Source: SB11 sp035906255
Lineage (GTDB): Bacteria > Bacteroidota > Bacteroidia > UBA8524
Length of the DNA stretch: 64,000 bases
Direction of reading: 5' to 3'
NCBI GenBank assembly: GCA_035906255.1
Contig: JAMIFM010000023.1
Location: 1-64,000, forward strand
Shown here piece after piece: positions 55,207-63,798 of the stretch; the stretch's first letter is position 1, and every line of letters starts with the position of its first letter. The translations under genes and the position numbers were made by a program. The notes beneath the pieces were generated by a model. That model made no database searches. It saw only the letters and a list, made by a program, of their open reading frames with translations, and was not told the origin of the DNA.

Positions 55207-56619
55207 TTATTCCGTCCGTTCATAAGCACCTACATCCGGGGCACCGTCATTGCGAAGAGTTCCTTCTAAATCATCCAAAATACCAAGTGATGGTGCTTTG
55301 TCTTTTGCAGGTGAAAGTGTATCAAGGCTAAAATCAAGGTCGGCAATGTTCTTAAATTTAGGGTCTTTGTTCAACGTATTGCTGGCATCCCATCCCAACA
55401 ATTCGGTTTTTATAAAGTTATCAAAAAAATTTGCCGTTACTGCACCCTGCCCCTCGCGCGCAAACAAAAACTCTTCGCGCAAACTGCCATAAATAATACT
55501 GTTGCGTATGTTTACCGTTAGCGGGTTAATACTGATAACATTGCCCGCTTGGTTTTTATAATCGGCATTGCTAATGGCAAACGATTCTTCTTTACGGCTA
55601 AACGTACCGCCGTAATTGGCAAACGTACAATGTATCATTTCGTAATTGCCGCCCAAATCACCCGCAAAAGTGTATTGCCCGCAATTGGCCACACAGGTAT
55701 TTACCAACTTTAGTTTAGAGGTAAACGCAAGTACCCCTACGGCACTCATGTTTTTTATCAGTGTGTTTTCTATGGTAACTTTTGGGTTAGCGTTGTTTGA
55801 AAGCGAATCGCTCCGTACCCCCACCGTTCCGTTAACAATATCGGTGTATTTAATGGTACTGTTGCGACTGGTGGTAACAAAGTGTAAGCCAAACCACTGG
55901 CCGGGTATATCGGTAAAATCTTTACCCAAACGGGCACCTTGCATCACTACCCTGTTTTGTTTTGTGCCATTCACTTCCAACGTACCTTCAATAATAAACC
56001 CTGCCCCCACATCGGAATATATTTTTACTCCCGGTCCTATGGTGAGTTTGCGGTTTTGCGGTATCCAAAAATAGCCGTAAATCACATAAGGCTTGGTAGC
56101 ATCCATCCAAGCAGTATCGTTAGTACTGGTAACCTTATTAAAGTAATATGCATCAACCCCAAACGCCCGCAGTTGGGTATATTGGGTATTGCCGTTGGTG
56201 ATAAACTCAATCGAATCGCGAACAATAGGGTCGCCACCGTTGCGCGGGTCGATACTCACTTCCACAAAAATATAGATACTGTCGCCGCCCAAAATCTCAT
56301 AATCGTTCAATTGGGTGGTTCGTTCACCGTCAATATTAATACGGTAAGGAGAGGCACTACCGCCTGCCAACCGTATGCTGGTTTTAATGGAGTTTTTACT
56401 TGGGTTATAAACAATCAGCCGTTTGTTTACTGAACGGGGAAAAGGCCCGCCGCCCAATATGGTAAATACGGTATCAAACATTACCGTATCGGTAGAGAAT
56501 TTGAGTTTGGTGGACGGATTGTTATCAAACTGCTCACGTTTGCACGAAGGTGCAAGCACCCCTATGCCAAAAAACAGCAGTACCAAAATCCATCCGCTAT
56601 GTTGTTTTAATAGTTGCAA
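55207..56619 (-). CDS. Right-handed beta-helix lipoprotein
   Basis: The 470 residues start with a lipoprotein signal (LAPSC, Cys26). An immunoglobulin-like domain (about 35-160) comes first. The rest has short beta-helix coils: IPQNRKLTIGPGVKIYSDVG, FIIEGTLEVNGTKQNRVVMQG (both in part), TIKYTDIVNGTVGVRSD, TIENTLIKNMSAVGVLAF and VNIRNSIIYGS. This fold is common in polysaccharide-binding or cleaving proteins, but no catalytic residues are evident. The start is a TTG, supported by a TAATTTTG box 7 nt upstream. Confidence 0.88.
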   Translation of the reverse strand: MQLLKQHSGWILVLLFFGIGVLAPSCKREQFDNNPSTKLKFSTDTVMFDTVFTILGGGPFPRSVNKRLIVYNPSKNSIKTSIRLAGGSASPYRINIDGERTTQLNDYEILGGDSIYIFVEVSIDPRNGGDPIVRDSIEFITNGNTQYTQLRAFGVDAYYFNKVTSTNDTAWMDATKPYVIYGYFWIPQNRKLTIGPGVKIYSDVGAGFIIEGTLEVNGTKQNRVVMQGARLGKDFTDIPGQWFGLHFVTTSRNSTIKYTDIVNGTVGVRSDSLSNNANPKVTIENTLIKNMSAVGVLAFTSKLKLVNTCVANCGQYTFAGDLGGNYEMIHCTFANYGGTFSRKEESFAISNADYKNQAGNVISINPLTVNIRNSIIYGSLREEFLFAREGQGAVTANFFDNFIKTELLGWDASNTLNKDPKFKNIADLDFSLDTLSPAKDKAPSLGILDDLEGTLRNDGAPDVGAYERTE

Positions 56620-56626
56620 AACAGGC

Positions 56627-56634
56627 CAAAATTA
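56627..56634 (-). promoter_or_regulatory. -7 box TAATTTTG
   Basis: Perfect TAnnTTTG on the minus strand, 7 nt before the TTG start of the beta-helix lipoprotein. Confidence 0.65.
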
Positions 56635-56694
56635 TGCTTTATGAACTAATTTTTAAGGGTTTTTATTGCCTAACGGTCAAAATAGCAAACAGGT

Positions 56695-57573
56695 TTAAAA
56701 GGCTTGCGCATCTCCTGCGTGTACTTCCTGAGCGTTTAGTACTTTGTATTTGTGCAGCCTTAACGGCTCACCCGTTTCATGCACAAATGCCACTACTTTC
56801 AAATGTGGCTTGCGATAAGCTGAAATATTAATACTGAAAGCGGTTGAATATTGCGTGTTCGCAACGGTGTTTGCTGCCGGAATTGCTTGCCCCCAAAACG
56901 GACTGATGGCAGCGCGGTACACATCGTTATGCACGTAGTTTTTAATTGGATGCCCGCGCCCGAACAATTTGGGTACTGTGGCATCAGCATTGTAATAATT
57001 GGCCTGCCAGTAGCCCTCATCACCCGTTACACTGTCTTCAAGCAACAACACTGTAAGTGCTAACGGCTCTGCGATGGTTTGCGCAAACTTCATCCCTACT
57101 TTTACTTCCATCACTCCGTTGTTTATAGTTGAAGCATCTATGCTGATGCCGCAAGGTGCTTGTATTGCAACGCCTGCTGCTATGGGGTTGCCCCAGTTTC
57201 CGCCTGCATACAATAGTTTTGTGGTATCGCCGGGTAAATGTTTTCTGTTAATTGCGGCGAAAGGAGTTCCCAGCAATCCAAACATCGAGGCTATGTTTTG
57301 TCCTTCGGGGGTAGCCATGCTATCACCGCCAAACTGTGAGGTGGGCAGGTGGTAATGCACCGAGATTACTTTATCTCCGTATTGTTTCTTAAAATCTTCA
57401 ATATCCAAATCAGCTCGGCCGCAATTTCCGCAACTGGTGGTGGTAAATTTTTCAACTAATACTTTTCCTGTAAACCCCGCCGGCTTTTGCACTGCCGAAA
57501 CATCATTATCTTTCTTGCAGGAATAAAGAAGTGCCGCAAAAAAACAAAGTAGTATAGCCCCTTGTTTAACCAT
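56695..57573 (-). CDS. Omp28-like lipoprotein with thioredoxin-like CxxC
   Basis: From the ATG at 57573 the protein has 292 residues with a lipoprotein signal (lipobox LLYSC, Cys19). The mature part opens with VLVEKFTTTSCGNCGRADLD, a thioredoxin-like strand and CxxC motif, then VISVHYHLPTSQFGGD and GLLGTPFAAINRK. This is the same family as 42411-43271. The frame is open upstream to 57732, but that would overlap the ComF gene and lacks a signal. Confidence 0.87.
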   Translation of the reverse strand: MVKQGAILLCFFAALLYSCKKDNDVSAVQKPAGFTGKVLVEKFTTTSCGNCGRADLDIEDFKKQYGDKVISVHYHLPTSQFGGDSMATPEGQNIASMFGLLGTPFAAINRKHLPGDTTKLLYAGGNWGNPIAAGVAIQAPCGISIDASTINNGVMEVKVGMKFAQTIAEPLALTVLLLEDSVTGDEGYWQANYYNADATVPKLFGRGHPIKNYVHNDVYRAAISPFWGQAIPAANTVANTQYSTAFSINISAYRKPHLKVVAFVHETGEPLRLHKYKVLNAQEVHAGDAQAF

Positions 57574-57655
57574 GATTAATTTTTGTTTGACTAACAATAA
57601 TGACGACCAAAAACCCCGTCGGGTTGTTGCTTTGTGGTTAAACTGCTTTATAAAA

Positions 57656-58342
57656 CTACTGTGTGAATGCCATAGTAGCAATACTGATACTTTGCGGATT
57701 TGCCTGCAAAAGCATCCGGGCACAGGCTTCAAGAGTAGCCCCTGTGGTTAGGGTATCATCAACCAGCAATATTTTTTTGCCTGCTATGTGTTGCGGGTTT
57801 TTAAGGGTGTACTTTTCATCGGCGTTTATCCAACGCTGCCAGCGGCTTTTTTTGGTTTGACTTTCGGTGGCTGTAGTTTTTAGCAACGCATCTGTTAAAA
57901 CAGGGGCATTAATAATTGCTGAAAGTCCTTTGGCAAACCACTCGCTTTGGTTAAAGCCGCGTTTACGCTGTTTAGATGGGTGCATAGGAACGGATATTAC
58001 CGCTTCTATCCCGTCATACCTGTTAGAAATTTTTAATTCTTGCCCCATCAGCTGTCCCATATATTCAGCAAGCTCCTTTTCACCCTTGTATTTTATGCGG
58101 TGCATTATTTTTTGGGTGGCATTGCCTTTTCTAAAGTATAAAAACGAAGCCCCTGCTGCAATGTCAACGCGTCCCCAAAATGTTTGTTCCGAAGGGTTAG
58201 GGGTTTGGCTTGTAAACCCTGTATAGGGTAGCGACAGCAAACAGTTAACGCAAACAAACTCTTCTCCTTGCAACAATTCGCCATTGCAACCCGCACACAC
58301 CTGAGGATAGAACAATGCCAAAAAATCTGAGAGATGACGCAT
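57656..58342 (-). CDS. comF: ComF family phosphoribosyltransferase-like protein
   Basis: The 228 residues have a zinc-finger-like N-terminus (CAGCNGELL ... FVCVNCLLSL) and a PRTase domain with AVISVPMHPSKQRKRGFNQS (about 113-132) and the PRPP-binding loop KILLVDDTLTTGATLEACAR. In naturally competent bacteria ComF is needed for uptake of transforming DNA; elsewhere its role is less clear. Confidence 0.93.
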   Translation of the reverse strand: MRHLSDFLALFYPQVCAGCNGELLQGEEFVCVNCLLSLPYTGFTSQTPNPSEQTFWGRVDIAAGASFLYFRKGNATQKIMHRIKYKGEKELAEYMGQLMGQELKISNRYDGIEAVISVPMHPSKQRKRGFNQSEWFAKGLSAIINAPVLTDALLKTTATESQTKKSRWQRWINADEKYTLKNPQHIAGKKILLVDDTLTTGATLEACARMLLQANPQSISIATMAFTQ

Positions 58343-58395
58343 AATTGCAATATGCTGATTTGATGTTGCTTTTACAATGGTGGCATTGCAATGAT

Positions 58396-58491
58396 ATGGG
58401 GTTGAAACCCCATTCTGTTAAAATTACAAAGCGAAGCGGGACTTAAGTCCCGCTTCGCTTTGTAATTAAAGAGCGGCAGGTTTTAACCTGT
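58396..58491 (+). repeat. Composite palindromic repeat, family A, copy 3
   Basis: M1 here is a perfect palindrome ATGGGGTTGAAACCCCAT. M2 is a perfect 46-nt palindrome at 58422-58467. M3 is CAGGTTTTAACCTG. Order and spacing are as in copy 1. Confidence 0.93.
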
Positions 58492-58633
58492 TGCACGACG
58501 GAAATTTTCATGCCCTGAAGTCACCAAACGGATAAACCGTAGTCACCCAACTTTGTGTCTTAGTGGCTAAAACGTAAAAAATGTGTTGTGCAACACACTA
58601 TCAAAGGAACCAATTTTCATAACCGTATGCACC

Positions 58634-58734
58634 CGACGGGCATAAAGCCCGCCTCTTTTGCTACACTTCGTCCCGAATGGTTTTAAACCATTCAGGACGT
58701 TATCCCCAAAAGCCCTGAATTTTATATTCAGGGT
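58634..58734. repeat. Palindromic repeat, family B, copy 2
   Basis: Three hairpins: CGGGCATAAAGCCCG (58637-58651 region), CGTCCCGAATGG paired with CCATTCAGGACG (58669-58699), and CCCTGAAT paired with ATTCAGGG (58713-58733). The first two are shared with 47005-47070. Together with copy 3 of family A they fill the 411-nt gap between comF and the next gene; no coding frame is seen. Confidence 0.82.
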
Positions 58735-58753
58735 AATCTCAAAGTTAATTACA

Positions 58754-59287
58754 TCACAAACTTTTCAAAATCACTTCCATCAACTTATCTATTCCCTTTT
58801 CTTTGATAGATAGGCGCGCATTGAAATAGTTGCAGGTAATCTTCAGCAGTTGTGTCTCGTTATCCTCGTAAAACGTTTCAATAATCACATTGCCATACAA
58901 ACGGTCAAGTTTGCTAATATCCGTAGTTTCAAAAATAGTGGCAGGTTTCAGGTAATGCCTGTCAATAGTTTGCTTCACACCACCATCAAGGGTTTGTTGC
59001 TTTTGGTCACTCATGTAATTAAAGTACCCCTCAGCAATCAACGTTTCCTGTATCAAATCCATCAGAAAAGTAAAATCACCTTCAAAAAAATCATTCCCGT
59101 AGTGTAATACCATCATGCTGTACTGGGGTTGACGTATAATATCGCACCTCACATCTCCTTGCCCAAAAAACGACGACTCGTATATCTCTTTAAAAACATT
59201 CAGCAATTGTTTTCTATGACTTCCGGCCTTCCATTCGGCATAAGCATTTTTATATTCATCAGTCCGCTTTAAAACAGAGGGTTGCAT
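58754..59287 (-). CDS. Hypothetical cytoplasmic protein
   Basis: The 177 residues have no signal or membrane segment and mix helices with a few strands (for example IIETFYEDNETQLLKITCNYF). I do not recognise the family. It lies between a repeat-rich gap and a divergent sigma-54 activator gene. Confidence 0.7.
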   Translation of the reverse strand: MQPSVLKRTDEYKNAYAEWKAGSHRKQLLNVFKEIYESSFFGQGDVRCDIIRQPQYSMMVLHYGNDFFEGDFTFLMDLIQETLIAEGYFNYMSDQKQQTLDGGVKQTIDRHYLKPATIFETTDISKLDRLYGNVIIETFYEDNETQLLKITCNYFNARLSIKEKGIDKLMEVILKSL

Positions 59288-59474
59288 GTGTGTGGTATAA
59301 ATTTAATTGACAAAACAATGTTACAACTTTAACACAAACAATTTTGGTATAAATATGGTTAATGTAAGAGGTAAAATATGCACAGATAAAGGCCTAAGCT
59401 ATTTTTAATCCTTTAGCGTCAACACTAAAGAGTGAAAATTTTTCCGAAAGCATGACATTCTGTCGCTATTATCT

Positions 59475-59482
59475 TAATTTTG
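59475..59482 (+). promoter_or_regulatory. -7 box TAATTTTG
   Basis: Perfect TAnnTTTG, 16 nt before the ATG of the sigma-54 activator. Confidence 0.65.
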
Positions 59483-59498
59483 AAATCTAACCTGAGTA

Positions 59499-60746
59499 AT
59501 GGACATACAATCCGTAAAACAGCGGTTTGAAATCGTAGGCAACTCGCCTATGCTTAATATCGCCTTAGAAACTGCCGTAAAGGTATCTCCTACTGATATT
59601 ACCGTGCTGATAAACGGTGAAAGCGGTGTGGGTAAAGAAGCCTTTTCGAAAATTATACACCACCTTAGCAATCGCAAACACGGGCCTTTTATAGCTGTGA
59701 ATTGCGGCGCAATACCCGAAGGAACTATTGACAGCGAACTTTTTGGCCACGAAAAGGGAGCATTTACAGGCGCACACGATACCCGCAAGGGTTACTTTGA
59801 AACCGTGAACGGCGGTACTATATTTTTGGACGAGGTGGGCGAATTGCCGCTTGAAACCCAAGCGCGTTTGCTGCGCGTTTTAGAAAGCGGCGAGTTTATT
59901 AAAGTAGGCTCATCAAAAGTGCAAAAAACCGATGTACGCGTTGTAGCGGCTACCAATCGCGATTTACTGGAAGGCACACAGCGCGGTAAGTTCCGTGAAG
60001 ATTTGTACTACCGTCTTTCTACCGTACCTATTAAAGTACCCCCCTTGCGTGACCGTAAGGAAGATATTTACCTGTTGTTTTTAAAGTTTGCTGATGTGTT
60101 TGCAGATAAATACCGCACCGAGCCTTTGAGGCTGGATGCCGAAGGCAGGCAAATGCTGATGAGCTACCGCTGGCCGGGTAACATACGCCAAATGCGCAAC
60201 CTTGTAGAACAGTTGAGTGTACTTGAAGCGGGAAATGTGATTGACGGAAGTACTTTGTTACGCTATTTGCCCCAAGAAAGTACCGTACCTATGCTGGCCG
60301 CAAACGATGGCGGCAGCAGCAACAACTTTAGCGAACGGGATATTTTTTACAAGGTATTGTTTGACTTGCGCAAGGATGTAATGGATTTGAAAAAGGTGGT
60401 ATTGGGTTTAGTGGAAAACGCAGGTAATGGCAGTGATTTTGTTGCCACAAACAGCGAATTGATTAAGAATGTGCTGGAGGTTGACGATATTAATGTACAC
60501 CATCACAGCAGCCCTGCACAACCTGTGCTAATCAGCAACCCTGCACCTGCATCGCATAACGAGGTATTTATTGAAGCCTTGGATGCAAGCCGCGACGATG
60601 AAAGCCTTTCGCTGGAACAAAAAGAGAAGGAAATGATTAGTAAAGCCCTCACTAAATACAAAGGCCGCCGCAAAAAAGCAGCCAACGAATTGGGTATTTC
60701 GGAACGAACATTGTACAGAAAGATAAAGCAATATGATATTGAGTAA
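59499..60746 (+). CDS. Sigma-54 interaction domain transcriptional activator without receiver domain
   Basis: The 415 residues consist of an AAA+ domain starting almost at once: Walker A GESGVGKE (40-47), the GAFTGA loop that contacts sigma-54 (87-92), Walker B GGTIFLDEVGEL, and Arg fingers in FREDLYYRL. A linker of about 100 residues follows and then a Fis-type helix-turn-helix (KYKGRRKKAANELGISERTL). With no sensor or receiver domain, control must come from expression level or a partner. Its last codons overlap the start of lptE, an arrangement I know from other Bacteroidota. Confidence 0.95.
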   Translation: MDIQSVKQRFEIVGNSPMLNIALETAVKVSPTDITVLINGESGVGKEAFSKIIHHLSNRKHGPFIAVNCGAIPEGTIDSELFGHEKGAFTGAHDTRKGYFETVNGGTIFLDEVGELPLETQARLLRVLESGEFIKVGSSKVQKTDVRVVAATNRDLLEGTQRGKFREDLYYRLSTVPIKVPPLRDRKEDIYLLFLKFADVFADKYRTEPLRLDAEGRQMLMSYRWPGNIRQMRNLVEQLSVLEAGNVIDGSTLLRYLPQESTVPMLAANDGGSSNNFSERDIFYKVLFDLRKDVMDLKKVVLGLVENAGNGSDFVATNSELIKNVLEVDDINVHHHSSPAQPVLISNPAPASHNEVFIEALDASRDDESLSLEQKEKEMISKALTKYKGRRKKAANELGISERTLYRKIKQYDIE

Positions 60747-61260
60747 ATACCGCCGATTACGCTTACCTGCTTTCTTTTTTGTACTCCTTTTCACGCTCCC
60801 CGCACTGCAATCATGCGGTATTTATACGTTTAGCGGTGCCAACATAGGCACGGCCAAAACCATTAGCATTGATTTTATACAAAACAAAGCCTCGCTGGTG
60901 TCTCCGTCTCTTAGCCAAGCATTCACTGAAAAGCTGAAAGACAAGTTTTTGCGTGAAACTACCCTTAAACTGGTAGATGCCGGCGGCGATATGCACCTTA
61001 GCGGTACTATAATAGATTATGCCATTGCCCCTGTGGCCTTGCAGGGTACTACGCAAGCTGCCCAAAACAGGCTAACGGTGAAATCTAATATAAAATTTAC
61101 CAACAAAACCGAGGAAAAATTTAATTTTGAGCAGGTGTTTCAAAATTTCACCGACTTTGATGCTGCCATCAACTTCTCGTCTCGCGAACGTGCTTTGAAC
61201 GAAACGGTAATTGATATGATGGTGCAAGATGTATTTAACAAAGCCGTAATAAATTGGTAA
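60733..61260 (+). CDS. lptE: LptE-like LPS assembly lipoprotein
   Basis: The 175 residues have a lipoprotein signal (lipobox ALQSC, Cys28) and the Bacteroidota LptE pattern: CGIYTFSGANIGTAKTISID, NKASLVSPSLSQAFTEKLKD and GTIIDYAIAPVALQG. LptE plugs the LptD barrel that inserts LPS. The start overlaps the sigma-54 activator by 14 nt; a TTG at 60739 is an alternative start. Confidence 0.88.
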   Translation: MILSKYRRLRLPAFFFVLLFTLPALQSCGIYTFSGANIGTAKTISIDFIQNKASLVSPSLSQAFTEKLKDKFLRETTLKLVDAGGDMHLSGTIIDYAIAPVALQGTTQAAQNRLTVKSNIKFTNKTEEKFNFEQVFQNFTDFDAAINFSSRERALNETVIDMMVQDVFNKAVINW

Positions 61261-62705
61261 GTCCACAAAAAATCTCCTCGTATCTGCGCAAGCCGTTTGA
61301 ATTGGATGCAAATGCCGAAACCGAACTGCGTAGCCTGATAAAAGAATATCCTTATTTTAACAATGCTTGGTTATTGTTGGCTCGCAGCCTGCACAACCAA
61401 AAAAGCGACCGTTTTGCCGAGGCTTTGCCGCAAGCCGCCATGCAAGCGGGCGACCGTGCTCTGCTGTATAAACTGGTAAATATTGATGAGGCTGACGCTG
61501 CTGAGTTAATAAAACACCCTGAACAAACGCCAGTTGTTGAACCGCAAATAAATGAAACGGTAGCGGCTGTAGCACCAATGCCTGAAATTTCTTCTGTAAC
61601 TGTTGCTGAAACATCGGTTATTGAAGAGCCTGTTATAGAAGACTCTGCGGCTGAAACAACTCAGCAGATTGTTGAGCCTGAACCACAAAACGAAGCTGCC
61701 GAAAAAATAGCTTCGGCGTATGATGAAATTTTTGGGGCTACTTCTGAAGAAAATAAAAATACTGAGTTTGAGCATTTTGAAATTACTCCTACCGTTGCTG
61801 CTGAACCTACAAAGATTGCAGCTTGGGACGATAGCAACGATGACGAATTTGAATTGCAAATAGCCGACCACTTAGATGCTGATGAAGACGGTATAATTGT
61901 ACCCTCACCATCGGTTGATACATCGGAAGAAAGTTTTGAACTTTCTATGCTGGACAACATTTCAGCCCAACACGAGGAGGTTATCGCTGAGGCTGATTTA
62001 TATAATACTGAAGAAGAGTTTGTGTTGGATATTGCTGAAAAAATGGCGGGGCTGGAAAGCGAGGCTCCCACTGCTATTTTTGAGCCTGAAGTGATAGCTC
62101 AGCCTGAACCACAGGAAGAAGTGCAAGCTCCTGTTGAAGAAATGCAACCCATTGCATTTAAACTATCGCCCGCCGAAGAAAAACCAACTCCTGTTCAAGA
62201 GCCCGTTGTTGAAGAAATACATGAAGCCAGCGTTTTAATAACGCCGGGTACTTTTTTTGAGTGGCTTGAACAACTAAAAAAACACACCTCAGAAAAAAAA
62301 ACTGAAGAGGTTGCGGTTGTAACTGATGCTATTGATACTCCAATACCGTCACCTATTGTATTGCCAACAACACAGCCTATTATTATTGCGGTTGAAACTC
62401 CTGACCCTATAGTAGCCGCTGCGCCTGTAAAAAAATCAAACGTTGATGATATTATCAGCCGTTTCATTGCCATCAACCCTACGATCTCACGTCCTAAAAC
62501 TGAGTTTTACAATCCGCTTGTAAAATCGAAGGAGAGTGACACTATGAATGATGATTTGGCTACTGAAACTCTGGCAAGAATATACCGCAGCCAAAACCTT
62601 GTTGAGCGGGCAATGGATGTGTACGTTCGTTTAATGGCTAAATACCCCGAAAAGGCAGCCGAATACCAAAAGGCTATTGATGAAATGATTGACGAGGGCG
62701 AATAA
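61254..62705 (+). CDS. TPR-like protein with long acidic linker
   Basis: A TTG start at 61254, inside the last codons of lptE, gives 483 residues. Residues 1-85 are helical (LRKPFELDANAETELRSLIK; PYFNNAWLLLARSLHNQ), and the C-terminal 60 residues contain another helical repeat (ETLARIYRSQNLVERAMDVY). Between them lies a low-complexity stretch of about 300 residues rich in Glu, Pro, Val and Ala. This build follows lptE in many Bacteroidota; its role is unknown. secG, often next, is absent here. Confidence 0.82.
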   Translation: MVSPQKISSYLRKPFELDANAETELRSLIKEYPYFNNAWLLLARSLHNQKSDRFAEALPQAAMQAGDRALLYKLVNIDEADAAELIKHPEQTPVVEPQINETVAAVAPMPEISSVTVAETSVIEEPVIEDSAAETTQQIVEPEPQNEAAEKIASAYDEIFGATSEENKNTEFEHFEITPTVAAEPTKIAAWDDSNDDEFELQIADHLDADEDGIIVPSPSVDTSEESFELSMLDNISAQHEEVIAEADLYNTEEEFVLDIAEKMAGLESEAPTAIFEPEVIAQPEPQEEVQAPVEEMQPIAFKLSPAEEKPTPVQEPVVEEIHEASVLITPGTFFEWLEQLKKHTSEKKTEEVAVVTDAIDTPIPSPIVLPTTQPIIIAVETPDPIVAAAPVKKSNVDDIISRFIAINPTISRPKTEFYNPLVKSKESDTMNDDLATETLARIYRSQNLVERAMDVYVRLMAKYPEKAAEYQKAIDEMIDEGE

Positions 62706-62714
62706 CCTCTCTCC

Positions 62715-62930
62715 TTATTTATGCAGCCACTTTTCCATACGCTTTTGCAAAAAAGGGATGGCCACAAAAACCATCAATGGCACTGCCATTGCAGTAATAA
62801 TCAATGTTCGTAAGGGTAGCGGGTTTATTTGCATCAGATACGGGCCTAAAAAGATAAACATCAGGGTGATGATGGGGTAAATGGCAATCCATATCAACAC
62901 AGCCATTTTCCATTTTTTGGGAGGTTTCAT
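62715..62930 (-). CDS. Small two-segment membrane protein
   Basis: The 71 residues contain two hydrophobic helices (about 9-30 and 40-60) with a basic C-terminal tail (QKRMEKWLHK). It recalls small inner membrane proteins that accompany antibiotic biosynthesis monooxygenase-like domains. The function is unknown. Confidence 0.6.
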   Translation of the reverse strand: MKPPKKWKMAVLIWIAIYPIITLMFIFLGPYLMQINPLPLRTLIITAMAVPLMVFVAIPFLQKRMEKWLHK

Positions 62931-63053
62931 CGGTACAATCTAAAAACAGTGTGCTAAGATACTGCAATGCGTATGCCATTGTTTTTAGTATGTAATATAG
63001 CACGTAATTTCACAATCACTTAACATTAATTGCAATTACTTTGCACGCCAATT

Positions 63054-63794
63054 ATGAGCGCAAAACCCACTGAAGCTAATATACACCACGGTAAAAACCC
63101 GCTAAGCAAATACCAAGGCTACTTGGGCGAGTTTGTTTATGGTGGTATTGACGGTTGTGTTACAACATTTGCCGTTGTGGCAGGTGCTGCGGGTGCAGGG
63201 TTGGGCAGTGATGTGATTTTGATTTTAGGCTTTGCTAATTTGTTTGCCGATGGTTTTGCCATGAGCGTGGGCAGTTACTTAAGTGCAAAAGCCGAAAGTG
63301 ATAATTACGCAAAACACAAACGCCACGAATATTGGGAGATTGAAAACTATAGGGAGCGAGAAATTGAAGAAGTGCGGGAAATATATGCTGCCAAAGGTTT
63401 TGAAGGTGAGCTGCTCGAAAAAGCCATCGAGGTTATTACGGCTGATAAAGACCGTTGGGTGGATGTGATGATGAAGGAAGAGCTGGAGATGTTTGAAAGC
63501 AGTAAAGCTCCCATACAATCAGGGTTAATGACCTTTATATCGTTTGTGATAGTAGGGTTTGTACCTATTATGGTGTATGTATTAGACTATCTGCTTATGC
63601 TTGACTTGGGTCAAAAAGCATTCATCTGGTCGGCGGGGTTAACCGCTTTTGGATTCATTAGCATCGGTTATTTAAAATCCATCGTAAACCATACCAGCAA
63701 AAAGAAAGGCATTTTAGAAACCCTTGTACTTGGCACTATTGCGGCCCTTGTGGCCTATTTTCTTGGCGATTTCTTAGAAAGCTTTTTACGGTAA
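63054..63794 (+). CDS. VIT1/CCC1-type iron or manganese transporter
   Basis: From the ATG at 63054 the protein has 246 residues. The hallmark first helices are GGIDGCVTTFAVVAGAAGAG and LFADGFAMSVGSYLSAKAES, followed by a charged cytoplasmic helix (HEYWEIENYREREIEEVREI) rich in Glu that binds metal in this family, and three more membrane segments. It probably exports Fe2+ or Mn2+ from the cytoplasm. A near-match -7 box (TTACTTTG) ends 10 nt upstream. Confidence 0.93.
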   Translation: MSAKPTEANIHHGKNPLSKYQGYLGEFVYGGIDGCVTTFAVVAGAAGAGLGSDVILILGFANLFADGFAMSVGSYLSAKAESDNYAKHKRHEYWEIENYREREIEEVREIYAAKGFEGELLEKAIEVITADKDRWVDVMMKEELEMFESSKAPIQSGLMTFISFVIVGFVPIMVYVLDYLLMLDLGQKAFIWSAGLTAFGFISIGYLKSIVNHTSKKKGILETLVLGTIAALVAYFLGDFLESFLR

Positions 63795-63798
63795 CCGT

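Noticed and set aside
57574..57732. N-terminal extension of the second Omp28-like protein
   Set aside because: It overlaps the comF 3' end and has no signal peptide; the inner ATG gives a proper lipoprotein signal.
59440..59474. Possible sigma-54 or LexA-like site near TGACATTCTGTC
   Set aside because: No match to the -24/-12 consensus, and one short inverted motif is not enough evidence.
61506..62071. Minus-strand frames of 121-136 codons
   Set aside because: They mirror the low-complexity linker of the TPR-like gene.
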